NCBI GenBank assembly: GCA_034926865.1
Contig: JAYFQP010000023.1
Span: 1-56,263, forward strand
Length of the DNA stretch: 56,263 nt
From: RGIG1902 sp034926865
Lineage (GTDB): Bacteria > Bacillota > Clostridia > Oscillospirales > Butyricicoccaceae
Direction: 5' to 3'
In this document: positions 7,594 to 16,864 of the stretch, in pieces
Numbering within the stretch: position 1 is the first letter of the stretch
How the letters are laid out: each line of letters begins with the position of its first letter
The notes under the pieces: model-generated
The model's database searches: none
What the model saw: only the letters and a program-made list of their open reading frames with translations
What the model was told of the DNA's origin: nothing
Translations under genes and position numbers: made by a program

Positions 7594-8373
7594 CTATATC
7601 TCTATGTATTCCTCTACATGTGCCTTCAGCTTTGACAAAGCCCTTGAATGTATCTGAGATACTCTTGAAACAGTAACCCCCATGACAAAAGCGATTTCCT
7701 TAAGCTTTAACTCCTCATAATAATAAAGCGAAATTACAGTGCGTTCTTTTTCACTTAGCTCGTCGATAAACTCAGCCAGCTTTTGTCCGAGTTCGCCTTT
7801 AAGTAAAACGCACTCAGGAGATTTTTCACGGCACTGCTCAACTTTTCCCAAAATACTTGGCCCATTTTCCAAAAGCAATTCTTCAAAAGCAAGTACATTA
7901 AAGCTCAGTTCCTCTCGCCGCAGTTTTTCTACCTCTTCAACAGTCATACCCAATCTCTGGGCAAGCTCGCCATCTTCCGGTGAACGACCAAGCTCATTTT
8001 GAAGCGCTTGGTATTCACTGTTCATTTGGTTTGTGCGTTTTCGTATATCTCTCGGAACCCAATCCTTTTTACGTATATAGTCGATTATTGCCCCTCGTAC
8101 CCTGATAGAAGCAAAGGAATCGAACTGCACGCCCCTGCGCCAATCATAACGGTCAATACAGTTAATAAGCTCCAGCACACATTGACTTGTCATATCCTCT
8201 ATGTCCTGACGGTTTTCGGCAAGGGCATACATTTTTTTTACGCTGCAGGTAGCTATATACAGATATGCCATAAGTATTTTGTTTCTAAGCCCGAGATCAT
8301 GGCTTTTTTCATAGCGCTCCCATGTTGAAACGCTTATACTGTCTGCCTGTTCTCTTCTATACTCAGCAACCAT
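7594..8373 (-). CDS. sigD: RNA polymerase sigma-28 factor for flagellar genes (SigD/FliA)
   Basis: 259 aa. Region 2 (about residues 30-100) contains QDIEDMTSQCVLELINCIDRYD and VQFDSFASIRVRGAIIDYIRKKDWVPRDIRKR, a hallmark of the FliA/WhiG group. Region 3 follows, and the region 4 helix-turn-helix is LKLKEIAFVMGVTVSRVSQIHSRALSKLK. It reads late promoters; candidates of the right form precede flgM, flagellin and fliD. Its position after flhA without flhF, flhG or che genes between differs from B. subtilis. Confidence 0.95.
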   Translation of the reverse strand: MVAEYRREQADSISVSTWERYEKSHDLGLRNKILMAYLYIATCSVKKMYALAENRQDIEDMTSQCVLELINCIDRYDWRRGVQFDSFASIRVRGAIIDYIRKKDWVPRDIRKRTNQMNSEYQALQNELGRSPEDGELAQRLGMTVEEVEKLRREELSFNVLAFEELLLENGPSILGKVEQCREKSPECVLLKGELGQKLAEFIDELSEKERTVISLYYYEELKLKEIAFVMGVTVSRVSQIHSRALSKLKAHVEEYIEI

Positions 8374-8401
8374 TTATCTGATCTCACCCCCGCTTTAACT
8401 A

Positions 8402-10438
8402 CTACGCTGAGATTGTGCCCAGCGCCTGAATATTTACTTCCGGATTTATCTCGTTGAACGAAAGCACCACTGTACCTGATGAAAATTGTTCTATCAGTTT
8501 CCGATAATAGAATCTTACTACGGGAGATGTAAGGACAATGGCCTCTCCTGTTTTCTCACGCATTAACTTTTCTTCTTTCATATGTGAAGTCAACAATTTC
8601 TGCATCACATCAGGATCAAGAGAAACATAAGAGCCTCCCCCATTTTTCTTCACGCCGCCCATTATCACATTTTCTGTATCCGGGTTTAGCGTAAGCACCT
8701 TTAAATTGCCATCTCTTGCATATTTTCGGGTTATTGTACGTTTGAGTGCCTGCCTTACATACTCGGTAAGTATATCCGTATCTTTTATGCTGGGAGAATA
8801 CTCGGCCAGCGTTTCTATTACAGTTTCAAGATCACGCACCGGTATCCCTTCAGAAAGGAGATTACATAACACCTTCTGAAGCTCTCCTTTTGAAATAACC
8901 GATGGTATGACTTCATCGATAAGCTCTTTATTGGTCTTTTTCAAGTTATCAATAAGTGCTCCAAGTTCTTTTCGCCCCAAAAGCTCATGTGCATGAGCTT
9001 TTATTGTCTCAGACAAGTGTGTCATTATAACGGACAAAGGATCGATAACCGTATATCCGCTCATTTGGGCAATCTCGCGCTGGTCAGCCGTCACCCATTT
9101 TGCCGGCATCCCGAAAGCAGGCTCGAATGTGTCAATACCATCGATCTCCTCAGCGCCATCAATAGGATTCATCGCAAGGAATCTGTCCGCAAGAACCTCA
9201 CCCCCGGCTATCTTTTCTCCCTTGAGCTTTATCTGGTATTCGTTTGGAGAAAGCTCTGAATTGTCACGCAGGGTAACCGATGGAACTACTATTCCAATAT
9301 CCTCGGCGATACTTCGCCTAAGCATAACCACTCTGTTTATAAAGTTGCCGCCGCGGCTTTCATCTACTACGCCTATCAGGCTGTATCCAACCTCGACTTC
9401 AATGGGATCGACATTTAAAAGCGTATATATATTCTCTGTATTTTTATAGTACTCGGTTTCACTAACGGGAAGCGGAGCTTCTGTCTTCTCCACCGGAACC
9501 TCTCTTTGCTTTTTAAGCTTAATGGCAAATACGATCATCCCTCCGCCGACGGCAAGAAGAATAAAAATTGGGAATCCCGGTATCAAACTCATAGCCACGA
9601 TTACGGCCCCGGCAATCAATAAAGCCACTGGATAAGAGATTATCTGTGTTTTTAAATCGACGCTGAGGCTGTTTTCTGACGCCGCTCTTGTAACTATCAT
9701 GCCGGTAGCTGTAGAAATAAGCAGCGCCGGTATCTGTGCTACAAGGCCATCGCCCACCGTGGCTACTATATAAACCGAAAGCACCTCAGAAAAGGTTTGG
9801 CCGCCCTGAATCATACCTATAATGATTCCGCCGATACTGTTAATGAACAAGATTATTATCGAAACAATGGCATCGCCTTTTACAAACTTGGTGGCGCCAT
9901 CCATTGAACCGTAAAAATCAGCTTCACGCTCTATTTTTGAACGCCTGGCTTTTGCTGTTTCATCGCTTATAAGCCCTGAATTAAGGTCAGCATCGATAGC
10001 CATCTGTTTTCCCGGCATAGCGTCAAGAGTGAACCGTGCCGCAACCTCGGCTACGCGCTCGGAACCCTTTGTAATTACCAGGAACTGCACAATGACGATG
10101 ATAAGGAATACTGTAAAACCCACAACGGGATTTCCGCCGATGACATATTCTCCAAAAGTCTTTATTACATTGCCGGCATATCCTGAGTTTCCAAGGATAA
10201 GCCTTGTAGACGAAACGCTGAGCGATACTCTGAAAAGCGTCGTCACCAGCAGAACAGAGGGGAAAGCCGAAAACTCCAGCGGCTCCTTTATATACATTGT
10301 AATGATAAGTATGACTAAGGAGAGCGCTATGTTTATTATGAACATAACGTCAAGAAGCCCGCTTTTCAGCGGAATAATAATGAGAAATACTATTGCAATG
10401 ACAAACAGCGTCAGCACATTATCAAATATCTTCTTCAT
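8402..10438 (-). CDS. flhA: Flagellar export gate protein FlhA
   Basis: 678 aa inner-membrane component of the type III export gate. The first about 310 residues hold the expected eight or so transmembrane helices; between them is the conserved FHIPEP-family cytoplasmic loop with PGKQMAIDADLNSGLISDETAKARRSKIEREADFYGSMDGA. A charged linker (KKQREVPVEKTEAPLPVSE) leads to the large cytoplasmic domain that docks substrate-chaperone complexes. Length is typical for the family. It follows flhB by 24 bases. Confidence 0.96.
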   Translation of the reverse strand: MKKIFDNVLTLFVIAIVFLIIIPLKSGLLDVMFIINIALSLVILIITMYIKEPLEFSAFPSVLLVTTLFRVSLSVSSTRLILGNSGYAGNVIKTFGEYVIGGNPVVGFTVFLIIVIVQFLVITKGSERVAEVAARFTLDAMPGKQMAIDADLNSGLISDETAKARRSKIEREADFYGSMDGATKFVKGDAIVSIIILFINSIGGIIIGMIQGGQTFSEVLSVYIVATVGDGLVAQIPALLISTATGMIVTRAASENSLSVDLKTQIISYPVALLIAGAVIVAMSLIPGFPIFILLAVGGGMIVFAIKLKKQREVPVEKTEAPLPVSETEYYKNTENIYTLLNVDPIEVEVGYSLIGVVDESRGGNFINRVVMLRRSIAEDIGIVVPSVTLRDNSELSPNEYQIKLKGEKIAGGEVLADRFLAMNPIDGAEEIDGIDTFEPAFGMPAKWVTADQREIAQMSGYTVIDPLSVIMTHLSETIKAHAHELLGRKELGALIDNLKKTNKELIDEVIPSVISKGELQKVLCNLLSEGIPVRDLETVIETLAEYSPSIKDTDILTEYVRQALKRTITRKYARDGNLKVLTLNPDTENVIMGGVKKNGGGSYVSLDPDVMQKLLTSHMKEEKLMREKTGEAIVLTSPVVRFYYRKLIEQFSSGTVVLSFNEINPEVNIQALGTISA

Positions 10439-10462
10439 CCTGTCTCCCTGCTATCAAACACA

Positions 10463-11536
10463 TTATTTTTGCTCATACTTGTTGCCCTTTATCCTGTACA
10501 TATAGGCAATAAGTTCTGCAACCGCCTTATAAAACTGTTCAGGAATGCGATGATTTACCTCAACAGCCTCATACAAACCTCGTGCTAACGGCCGATTCTC
10601 AACTATATACACACCATGCTCCTCCGCCGTTTTTATTATCCTCAGCGCGAGAAAATCCTGACCTTTTGCCAACACTATCGGTGCGCTGTCAGTCTTTGGA
10701 TCATATTTCAAAGCAACGGCAAAGTGGGTAGGGTTCTTTATCACTATATCGGCCTGAGGAACCTTTTTCATCATTCTCATGGCCGCCATTTTTCTTTGTA
10801 TATCTCGTATGCGTCCCTTTACTCTGGGATCTCCTTCCATCCTCTTATACTCTTCCTTTTGCTCCTGTTTGGTCATCCTTATGCTCTTCTCATATGACCA
10901 CCACTGATACATATAATCGGCAATTCCAAAACCGGCCATCAGTGCCGCCATTTTCATAACCGAGTTATAGGCGGTATACATCATCCACTTAAAGGCGGTT
11001 TCTGTTCCGGCAAAAGGAAGCGCCACAACTGTGTTTACAGCAGAGCGTATATCGCCATACAGGACAGAAGCTATAACTGTAAGCTTAATAAATGATTTTA
11101 TCAGCTCCACAACGGCCTTCATCGAGAACATCTTCTTTATCCCCGCCACCGGATCAAGCCGGGAAAGCTTTGGTTTCAGAAGATCGGCAGTAAAGCTGAA
11201 TCTTGTTTGAGCGCCGCTTACTATAACAGAAACGACTGCCGCTGTCACACACACCGGGATCACTATTCTAAGCCAATCGTATACAGCTCCGTATATCAGC
11301 TTTGATGCCGCCGCAGTGCTGAGCCCACCCTCAAAACCGGTTTGAAGGCTGCCCTTTTTAACAGTGTCCTTTAACGCTGTAAATATATAAGAACCTGATA
11401 ACCTCAGCGTAAAAACTGTAGCCAAAAGCGAAACGGCCGCCGTCATATCTTTGCTTTGAAAAATATTGCCCTTTTTGCGCTCATCCTGCTTTTTTTGCGG
11501 CGACGCTTTTTCGGTTTTTCCGCTCTCGTCGGCCAC
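10463..11536 (-). CDS. flhB: Flagellar export switch protein FlhB
   Basis: 357 aa. After a basic N-terminus (SGKTEKASPQKKQDERKKGNI) come four membrane segments and a cytoplasmic domain with the autocleavage motif NPTH in DIVIKNPTHFAVALKY. Cleavage between Asn and Pro changes export specificity from rod/hook to filament proteins. The tail EHGVYIVENRPLARGLYEAVEVNHRIPEQFYKAVAELIAYMY is typical of the FlhB/YscU family. The length argues against a FliR-FlhB fusion; fliR is separate, 27 bases upstream. Confidence 0.96.
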   Translation of the reverse strand: MADESGKTEKASPQKKQDERKKGNIFQSKDMTAAVSLLATVFTLRLSGSYIFTALKDTVKKGSLQTGFEGGLSTAAASKLIYGAVYDWLRIVIPVCVTAAVVSVIVSGAQTRFSFTADLLKPKLSRLDPVAGIKKMFSMKAVVELIKSFIKLTVIASVLYGDIRSAVNTVVALPFAGTETAFKWMMYTAYNSVMKMAALMAGFGIADYMYQWWSYEKSIRMTKQEQKEEYKRMEGDPRVKGRIRDIQRKMAAMRMMKKVPQADIVIKNPTHFAVALKYDPKTDSAPIVLAKGQDFLALRIIKTAEEHGVYIVENRPLARGLYEAVEVNHRIPEQFYKAVAELIAYMYRIKGNKYEQK

Positions 11537-11563
11537 AGGTCTTTCCCCCTCTATAAGGCATAG

Positions 11564-12337
11564 TTATCCAAGCATCAGTATCATACAGTCTTCAAGCTTT
11601 TCAAACATAAAATCAATAGACGATCCCATTATCCCTGCCGCTGTTGGCAAAAATAGAATCAGAAGCACCAGCCCAATAATAAGTTTTAACTGCAGACTTG
11701 CGACAAAAACATTTATTTGAGGCACTGTCCTCATTAGAACTCCCATACCGGCCTCCACGATAAACTCGGCTGCAATAACCGGAAGGGCGAGCTTTAAAGC
11801 CATCTGCAATACACTTCCAAAGAAAATGGCAATATAGCTTCCCACTTCAGTATTGATTTTCATGCTTCCGGGAGGAAAAATCTCGCATGATCTCGCTATA
11901 AGCCGTATAAGCGTCAAGTGACCATCCATACAGAAAAAAATCAATGTGAGCATTAGATTATATATAGTTCCTGTTACAGGCATCGAGACATTCGACTGCG
12001 GATCATACACCTTTGACATTCCAAGCCCAAGCTGGGTATCACTCATTTCACCCGCCGTCACAACAAAAGATGTGATCATCCCCACCAGCATCCCAGACAT
12101 GTATCCAATAACAAGCTCAAAAAAGGCTGCTGCCATGAACGACACGCCGTACAGGCCAACAGACTGCACATTATCCACTGTTGGAGATACGAGAAACGCT
12201 GTGGCAAGGGATAAGCCCACCTTCACTATAGCCGGAATATTCTTTCTGCCGAGAAAAGGGTTGAACAAAATAGCACCCGATATTCGTGTGAAAACAAGCA
12301 AAAAGGCGATGTAGTTCTGAAATACATATTCTGTCAT
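11564..12337 (-). CDS. fliR: Flagellar export gate protein FliR
   Basis: 257 aa, about six hydrophobic helices, with the family pattern LLVFTRISGAILFNPFLGRKNIPAIVKVGLSLATAFLV near the N-terminus and GLGMSKVYDPQSNVSMPVTG in the middle. It forms the export gate core with FliP and FliQ, which are encoded immediately upstream in the order fliP-fliQ-fliR. No fusion to FlhB is present. Confidence 0.94.
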   Translation of the reverse strand: MTEYVFQNYIAFLLVFTRISGAILFNPFLGRKNIPAIVKVGLSLATAFLVSPTVDNVQSVGLYGVSFMAAAFFELVIGYMSGMLVGMITSFVVTAGEMSDTQLGLGMSKVYDPQSNVSMPVTGTIYNLMLTLIFFCMDGHLTLIRLIARSCEIFPPGSMKINTEVGSYIAIFFGSVLQMALKLALPVIAAEFIVEAGMGVLMRTVPQINVFVASLQLKLIIGLVLLILFLPTAAGIMGSSIDFMFEKLEDCMILMLG

Positions 12338-12352
12338 GCCCGAGTTTCCATG

Positions 12353-12619
12353 CTATATAAAACCTTTGATACTCTCAAAGGTTCTGGTTGTAAAATCACC
12401 TATCATTGTGATCAGCCACGAAAACAAAACAACAAGAAGTATGCCAATAGCCACTATTTTAAACACAAATCCGATATTCTGCTCATGTATTTGCGTCGCA
12501 GCCTGAAAGACAGCAATGATAATTCCTATGGCTACGCTCACCACAAGAAACGGTGCTGACATTATCAGCGCAGTCGTTACTGCATCCTTTACTACCATCG
12601 CTACGTCGCCCTGTGACAT
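12353..12619 (-). CDS. fliQ: Flagellar export gate protein FliQ
   Basis: 88 aa with two long hydrophobic helices (residues about 15-40 and 50-75). The motif MSAPFLVVSVAIGIIIAVFQAATQIHEQNIGFVFKIVAI is characteristic of FliQ/SctS. It is placed between fliP (17 bases upstream) and fliR (15 bases downstream), as in almost all flagellar loci. Confidence 0.95.
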   Translation of the reverse strand: MSQGDVAMVVKDAVTTALIMSAPFLVVSVAIGIIIAVFQAATQIHEQNIGFVFKIVAIGILLVVLFSWLITMIGDFTTRTFESIKGFI

Positions 12620-12636
12620 ATTTGCCTCCGAAGATT

Positions 12637-13377
12637 TTAATTAAAGCCGGTAATAAGTGTTTTTATTATAAGGCCCCACCCGTCAACCAATACAAAAAGC
12701 ATAATTTTAAATGGCAGCGATATGAGGGATGGCGGAAGCATCATCATGCCCAATGACATGAGCGTACTCGATACGACAAGATCAATAATCAGAAAAGGGA
12801 GATACACAAGAAATCCTATGGTAAATGCCCTTTTAAGCTCACTTGTGATAAACGCCGGTATGATAACTGTCGTCTTTATATCATCCAGACTTTCAGGCTG
12901 ATCATATCCACCGAGCTCCAAAAACATATTAAGATCCTTTGTATTCGTGTTTTTCAGCATGAAATCACGCAAAGGCACCATTCCGGCCTTTATAGCCTCA
13001 GCCTGGGTTATCGTACCATCCTGGTAGGGCTGATACGCCTCGGTATTTATCCTCTCAAGAGATGGTGTCATAATAAACAGCGACAAAAACAAAGCAATTC
13101 CCACCAAAACCTGATTCGGCGGAGTCTGTTGAAGACCTACGGCATTTCTTACGCATGAAAGCACAATCACGATTCTTGTAAAGCTTGTCGTCATTATGAG
13201 TATCGATGGAATAAGGGCTATCACGGTAAGAGTAAAAAGCATTTCAAGCGTTCCGCTTCCGCCTATATCAATACTGATAGAACCAGGCTCCACAGCATAA
13301 GCGGTTAGCTTTAAGGCCGATAATACAGCAGGAATGATAAACGCGAGCCTTTTTGCTTTATTTTTGTTCATTGTCAT
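12637..13377 (-). CDS. fliP: Flagellar export gate protein FliP
   Basis: 246 aa. An N-terminal signal-like segment (AFIIPAVLSALKLTAYA) is followed by MLFTLTVIALIPSILIMTTSFTRIVIVLSCVRNAVGLQQTPPNQVLVGIALFLSLFIMTP, the diagnostic FliP region. More helices come at the C-terminus (DLVVSSTLMSLGMMMLPPSLISLPFKIMLFVLVDGW). An ATG at 13371 has better spacing from GAGG than the ATG at 13377; both give nearly the same protein. Its 5' end overlaps the fliO-like gene by 20 bases. Confidence 0.95.
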   Translation of the reverse strand: MTMNKNKAKRLAFIIPAVLSALKLTAYAVEPGSISIDIGGSGTLEMLFTLTVIALIPSILIMTTSFTRIVIVLSCVRNAVGLQQTPPNQVLVGIALFLSLFIMTPSLERINTEAYQPYQDGTITQAEAIKAGMVPLRDFMLKNTNTKDLNMFLELGGYDQPESLDDIKTTVIIPAFITSELKRAFTIGFLVYLPFLIIDLVVSSTLMSLGMMMLPPSLISLPFKIMLFVLVDGWGLIIKTLITGFN

Positions 13378-13750
13378 CCTCGCTCACATCAGCCGTGTCA
13401 TTCTCGCTATCTTCATGCCAGTTTTTTTTGGAAACGGCAAAAGACAAGTGTTTAAAAAAATCTCCTTCTTTTGCAACCGTTTTCTCAACTATGTAATCCT
13501 CGCTGTCAAGCTCACAGATCAATTCAGCTCTTTTGCTCGATCCCGAAAGAAGCAGAGTTTTCTTACCTACCTGCACAATTATAAGCTGAAGATCTCTGCC
13601 GATAACAGCCCTCTCAACAACTTTGATGCTTCCCCCGAAGGAGCTCCCGTATCTTTTGCCCACCCACCTTGCCGCAAAATATGCTCCGGCAATTACTGTC
13701 GCTACAGCCAGAAGCGGCGGCAGCACGATTTTAAGATATTCCAACCTCAA
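13358..13750 (-). CDS. fliO: FliO-like flagellar biosynthesis protein
   Basis: 130 aa with one transmembrane helix near the N-terminus (about residues 8-27) followed by a small beta domain (KVVERAVIGRDLQLIIVQVGKKTLLLSGSSKRAELICEL) of the FliO/FliZ type and an acidic tail. FliO assists assembly of the FliP ring. The sequence is poorly conserved in general; the call relies on topology plus position between fliY and fliP. Confidence 0.85.
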   Translation of the reverse strand: MRLEYLKIVLPPLLAVATVIAGAYFAARWVGKRYGSSFGGSIKVVERAVIGRDLQLIIVQVGKKTLLLSGSSKRAELICELDSEDYIVEKTVAKEGDFFKHLSFAVSKKNWHEDSENDTADVSEDDNEQK

Positions 13751-13780
13751 AGACCTCCCCCGGCCGGCTCTGGATCTGCT

Positions 13781-14899
13781 CTATTTGCCACGGCTCACTA
13801 TCTCGGTTATCCTTACTCCGAAATTGTCATCTATAACAACGACATCGCCCCGTGCTATAAGCTGACCGTTTACCAAAACATCAACCGGATCACCCGCTTG
13901 CTTATCCAATTCAATAACTGATCCCTGCCTAAACTCTAAAATCTCTTTAAGCCTCTGCTTTTTGCGCCCTATCTCTACTGTAACAACCAGTTCCACATCC
14001 TTGACAAGGCCGAAATCCACCTGCTTGTCTCCCAATGTCTCATTCTCAATAGAGCTGAACTGCAGCGGCACTACATTTACATTTTTAGCTGCGTGAGCCC
14101 GCTCTGCCATTGGGCTGGGTGTACTCTCAGGCTGCTTCGCGCTCGGCTTTGGATCAGGCTTTTTTTCAGGTTCCTCTTGAAAGTTTTCCATATATGCCAC
14201 TGCCGGCGCTTTTGAGTATCCCAAAATATCAGAAATATCCGACTGCTCGTCTGCCGTATCCGCCGCATCATTTTCGCTGCTGCCTATTGCCGCTGTATGC
14301 ATCACAAGCTCTCTTGTAAAATCTATAGGCATCACGGTTATGACTTCGCTGTCAATAAGCCCTTCGACCTGAAGTCTGAAGCTTACGGCGACAACATGGT
14401 CGTCCTGCTGTATAGATGGCAACTTTTTACCCATTTGCGAAAGGTCAAAGGTTTTGGGAGGCGATATATTTATCGGTGAATTCAGCATGGAGGCGAGCGC
14501 CGTGCTTGACGCCCCCATCATCTGATTCATGATCTCCCCCAAGGCGCTGATATGCATTTCATCCAGCTCGCTATCATCGTCCTGCATACCTTCGTCTTCT
14601 ATCAATAACCCTACAAGCTTTTTTACATCTTTCACACTCATGATCATTATATTTGAGCCATAAAGGCCCTCAATATATTCGATCTCTATTCCAATTGCAG
14701 GCTCCAGTTCCTCATACTCAAAGGCTCCGGCAACAACCACATTCACTTTTGGCGTAGTGATGTTGACCTTTCGGTTCACCAACACAGACACCGCAGTGGC
14801 AGATGCTCCCATACTGATATTCAGTATTTCACCTATAGTATCCTTTTCATCAAGTGTAAGGCTCTGGTTGTTGTCAATCGCGCTCAATTCTTTACTCAC
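13781..14899 (-). CDS. fliY: Flagellar motor switch protein / CheY-P phosphatase FliY
   Basis: 372 aa. The N-terminal two thirds are a CheC-type phosphatase domain with both active-site helices intact: DTIGEILN (about residues 20-27) and SALGEIMN (about 115-122) match (D/S)xxxExxN. A Pro/Glu-rich linker (about 235-275) leads to a C-terminal SpoA/FliN domain (VELVVTVEIGRKKQRLKEILEFRQGSVIELDKQAGDPVDVLVNGQLIARGDVVVIDDNFGVRIT), which forms the C-ring base. The intact phosphatase motifs imply a CheY system elsewhere in the genome, although no che gene lies here. Confidence 0.94.
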   Translation of the reverse strand: MSKELSAIDNNQSLTLDEKDTIGEILNISMGASATAVSVLVNRKVNITTPKVNVVVAGAFEYEELEPAIGIEIEYIEGLYGSNIMIMSVKDVKKLVGLLIEDEGMQDDDSELDEMHISALGEIMNQMMGASSTALASMLNSPINISPPKTFDLSQMGKKLPSIQQDDHVVAVSFRLQVEGLIDSEVITVMPIDFTRELVMHTAAIGSSENDAADTADEQSDISDILGYSKAPAVAYMENFQEEPEKKPDPKPSAKQPESTPSPMAERAHAAKNVNVVPLQFSSIENETLGDKQVDFGLVKDVELVVTVEIGRKKQRLKEILEFRQGSVIELDKQAGDPVDVLVNGQLIARGDVVVIDDNFGVRITEIVSRGK

Positions 14900-14922
14900 G
14901 AAAAACGTCCTTCCTTGTGATA

Positions 14923-15888
14923 TTATGGCTTGATTATCTTAACTGCCATCTGATTCTTACTTATTCCGGGCCTGCCGTAAAACCACGCTTTTCCATTTAC
15001 CGTGACAACAACAGGGCTGTCCAAATGCTGCTCAAGCCTGATGACGTCTCCGGGCTGCAGCGTTACTACCTCGCCCATAGGGATCACAGTCTTGCCCAAT
15101 ATTCCCCTCATCTCTATACTGGACTCGCTGAGACTGTTCATTATAGATTGTTGCTTTTGTTCCTCATCATTTTCGTCCCCCGGTTCCTGAGTATTCCGGT
15201 ACGTGTTGAGCGAATCCAGAACATCGTCAATATTCATACATGGAACGCAACAGGTTACAGTGCCCTTTGCTCCGTTAACAAGAACACTGAATACAATCAC
15301 AGCCACCACTTCATCCATGGATATTGATTTTATAAATCTTGTGTTGGTCTCTATTTGCCTTAAGGTTGCAGACACATTAGGCACGTGCGCCCAGGCTTCC
15401 TCAACAAACACAGTTGCCTTTCGAAACACCCTATCCATAAGAGAAAGCTCGATTTCGGTGAAATCACGCTGTGGTGTCTTATCCGAACGCACATTGCTCC
15501 CAAACATTCTCTCTATCAGCGCGAAAGCGATAGAATCCGACATATCAAGAAGAAGCGACCCTTTAAGTATATTTACATCGATAATTCCTGTTACAAGAAT
15601 ATCGGGCAGAGCGTTGTTATACTCATAATACGGATGCTCCTCTATCGACACAACATTCACTTCACAGTAGCTTCTGGTAAGCCCCGCCAGATAAGCCGCA
15701 AGGTGTCTTGCAAATATCTCATGAATGCCTGTCAATACTTTCTGCTGATCTCTTGAAAGCTTTTTGGGAGTTTTGAAATTATACTCCCTTATGTGCTTGT
15801 CAGGTGTATCGATTTTAGTTTGAGGGCCTCCACCCATAAGCTCGCTCAAAAGATCGTCTATTTGGTTTTGAGACAATATCTCCGGCAT
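14923..15888 (-). CDS. fliM: Flagellar motor switch protein FliM
   Basis: 321 aa. The N-terminal peptide ILSQNQIDDLLSELM is the CheY-P-binding motif (LSQxEIDxLL). The middle CheC-like domain spans about residues 45-230, and the C-terminal SpoA domain contains ILGKTVIPMGEVVTLQPGDVIRLEQ. It links FliG to FliY in the C ring. A 136-bp gap with an AT-rich inverted repeat separates it from flgE, and AAGGAAG precedes the ATG. fliL and swrD, which often sit here, are absent; the swrD/flbD gene is found at 28669. Confidence 0.95.
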   Translation of the reverse strand: MPEILSQNQIDDLLSELMGGGPQTKIDTPDKHIREYNFKTPKKLSRDQQKVLTGIHEIFARHLAAYLAGLTRSYCEVNVVSIEEHPYYEYNNALPDILVTGIIDVNILKGSLLLDMSDSIAFALIERMFGSNVRSDKTPQRDFTEIELSLMDRVFRKATVFVEEAWAHVPNVSATLRQIETNTRFIKSISMDEVVAVIVFSVLVNGAKGTVTCCVPCMNIDDVLDSLNTYRNTQEPGDENDEEQKQQSIMNSLSESSIEMRGILGKTVIPMGEVVTLQPGDVIRLEQHLDSPVVVTVNGKAWFYGRPGISKNQMAVKIIKP

Positions 15889-16002
15889 CTTTTTCTTCCT
15901 TTTTAGCTATAGCTTGATTTGCCATACTACGGCATCGCTGCCTGTTTGTGCTTAGAACGCGAAAACACATATCCCCACAGGTTTTGAAAGGTTTAAAGGT
16001 AT

Positions 16003-16030
16003 AGATAATTATTCAAAATAATAATTATCT
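16003..16030 (-). repeat. AT-rich inverted repeat at the flgE stop codon
   Basis: AGATAATTATT and AATAATTATCT form a perfect 11-bp repeat with a 6-nt loop, overlapping the flgE stop codon. There is no GC-rich stem or U-run, so it is not a convincing terminator. It could be an RNA processing or stability element between the flgB-flgE and fliM-flgG parts of the operon. The rest of the 136-bp gap shows no other clear signal. Confidence 0.5.
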
Positions 16031-16864
16031 CTTCAGATTGACAAGCTCTTCAAGTATCTGGTCAGAAGTGGTAATAACTCTTGAATTGGCCTGAAAACCT
16101 CTCTGGGCTACGATCATATCGGTAAACTCTTTTGAGAGATCGACATTGGACATTTCGAGTCCTCCGGAAACCAATGCGCCGGCCAAGCCACCACCTGCTT
16201 TTACATAAGAGGCCTCTCCTGAATTGGCGGTTTCCCCATAATATAAGCTGCCTTTCTCTGAAAGCCCACTGGGATTATTAAAGACTGCTATTACAATCTG
16301 CCCCAAAGTTTTAACTTCAGAAGTCTCTGTGTTTTTACCGGTTATAGTTCCATCGGATGCAATAGCTATATCCGTATATTTTTCATAATCCTCAATTGTA
16401 ATTTTCTTAAGGTCACCTTTGTCTATAGATTCCCCTGCCGCTTCTCCAGACACACCCATCACAAAGTTGCCATTTGAATCAATCAGGTTTCCCTTAGTAT
16501 CAAAGTCAAGCGCTCCCACTCTTGTATAAAGCAAATCCCCAGTTGGATCATTAGCGATAAAATAACCTTCTCCGGCTATATATTGATCTCGTGTTCTTCC
16601 AGTCTGCTGATAACCGCTTCTGGAATTTAGCACCTGAACCGACCCTACTGTGGCGCCATACCCGATCTGAGTGGCATTTTTACCTCCCATATTTTCGGAT
16701 GCTCCGCTTGCGTCAGAAACAGTCTGATAATACAGGTCCCGAAACAGCACTCTGCTGGATTTGTATCCGGCAGTATTGACGTTTGCAATGTTATTGCCTA
16801 TAACATCCATCATGGTCTGGTGATTCTTTAAACCTGTTACCGCTGAGAACATAGATCTAATCAT
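16025..16864 (-). CDS. flgE: Flagellar hook protein FlgE
   Basis: 279 aa hook subunit, of the short type seen in Bacillus rather than the 400-residue enterobacterial form. The N-terminus MIRSMFSAVTGLKNHQTMMDVIGNNIANVNTAGYKSSRVLF and the C-terminus GGLEMSNVDLSKEFTDMIVAQRGFQANSRVITTSDQILEELVNLKR are the paired axial helices. The ATG overlaps the flgD stop (ATGA). Position after fliK-flgD separates it from the rod proteins, which have similar ends. Confidence 0.92.
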   Translation of the reverse strand: MIRSMFSAVTGLKNHQTMMDVIGNNIANVNTAGYKSSRVLFRDLYYQTVSDASGASENMGGKNATQIGYGATVGSVQVLNSRSGYQQTGRTRDQYIAGEGYFIANDPTGDLLYTRVGALDFDTKGNLIDSNGNFVMGVSGEAAGESIDKGDLKKITIEDYEKYTDIAIASDGTITGKNTETSEVKTLGQIVIAVFNNPSGLSEKGSLYYGETANSGEASYVKAGGGLAGALVSGGLEMSNVDLSKEFTDMIVAQRGFQANSRVITTSDQILEELVNLKR

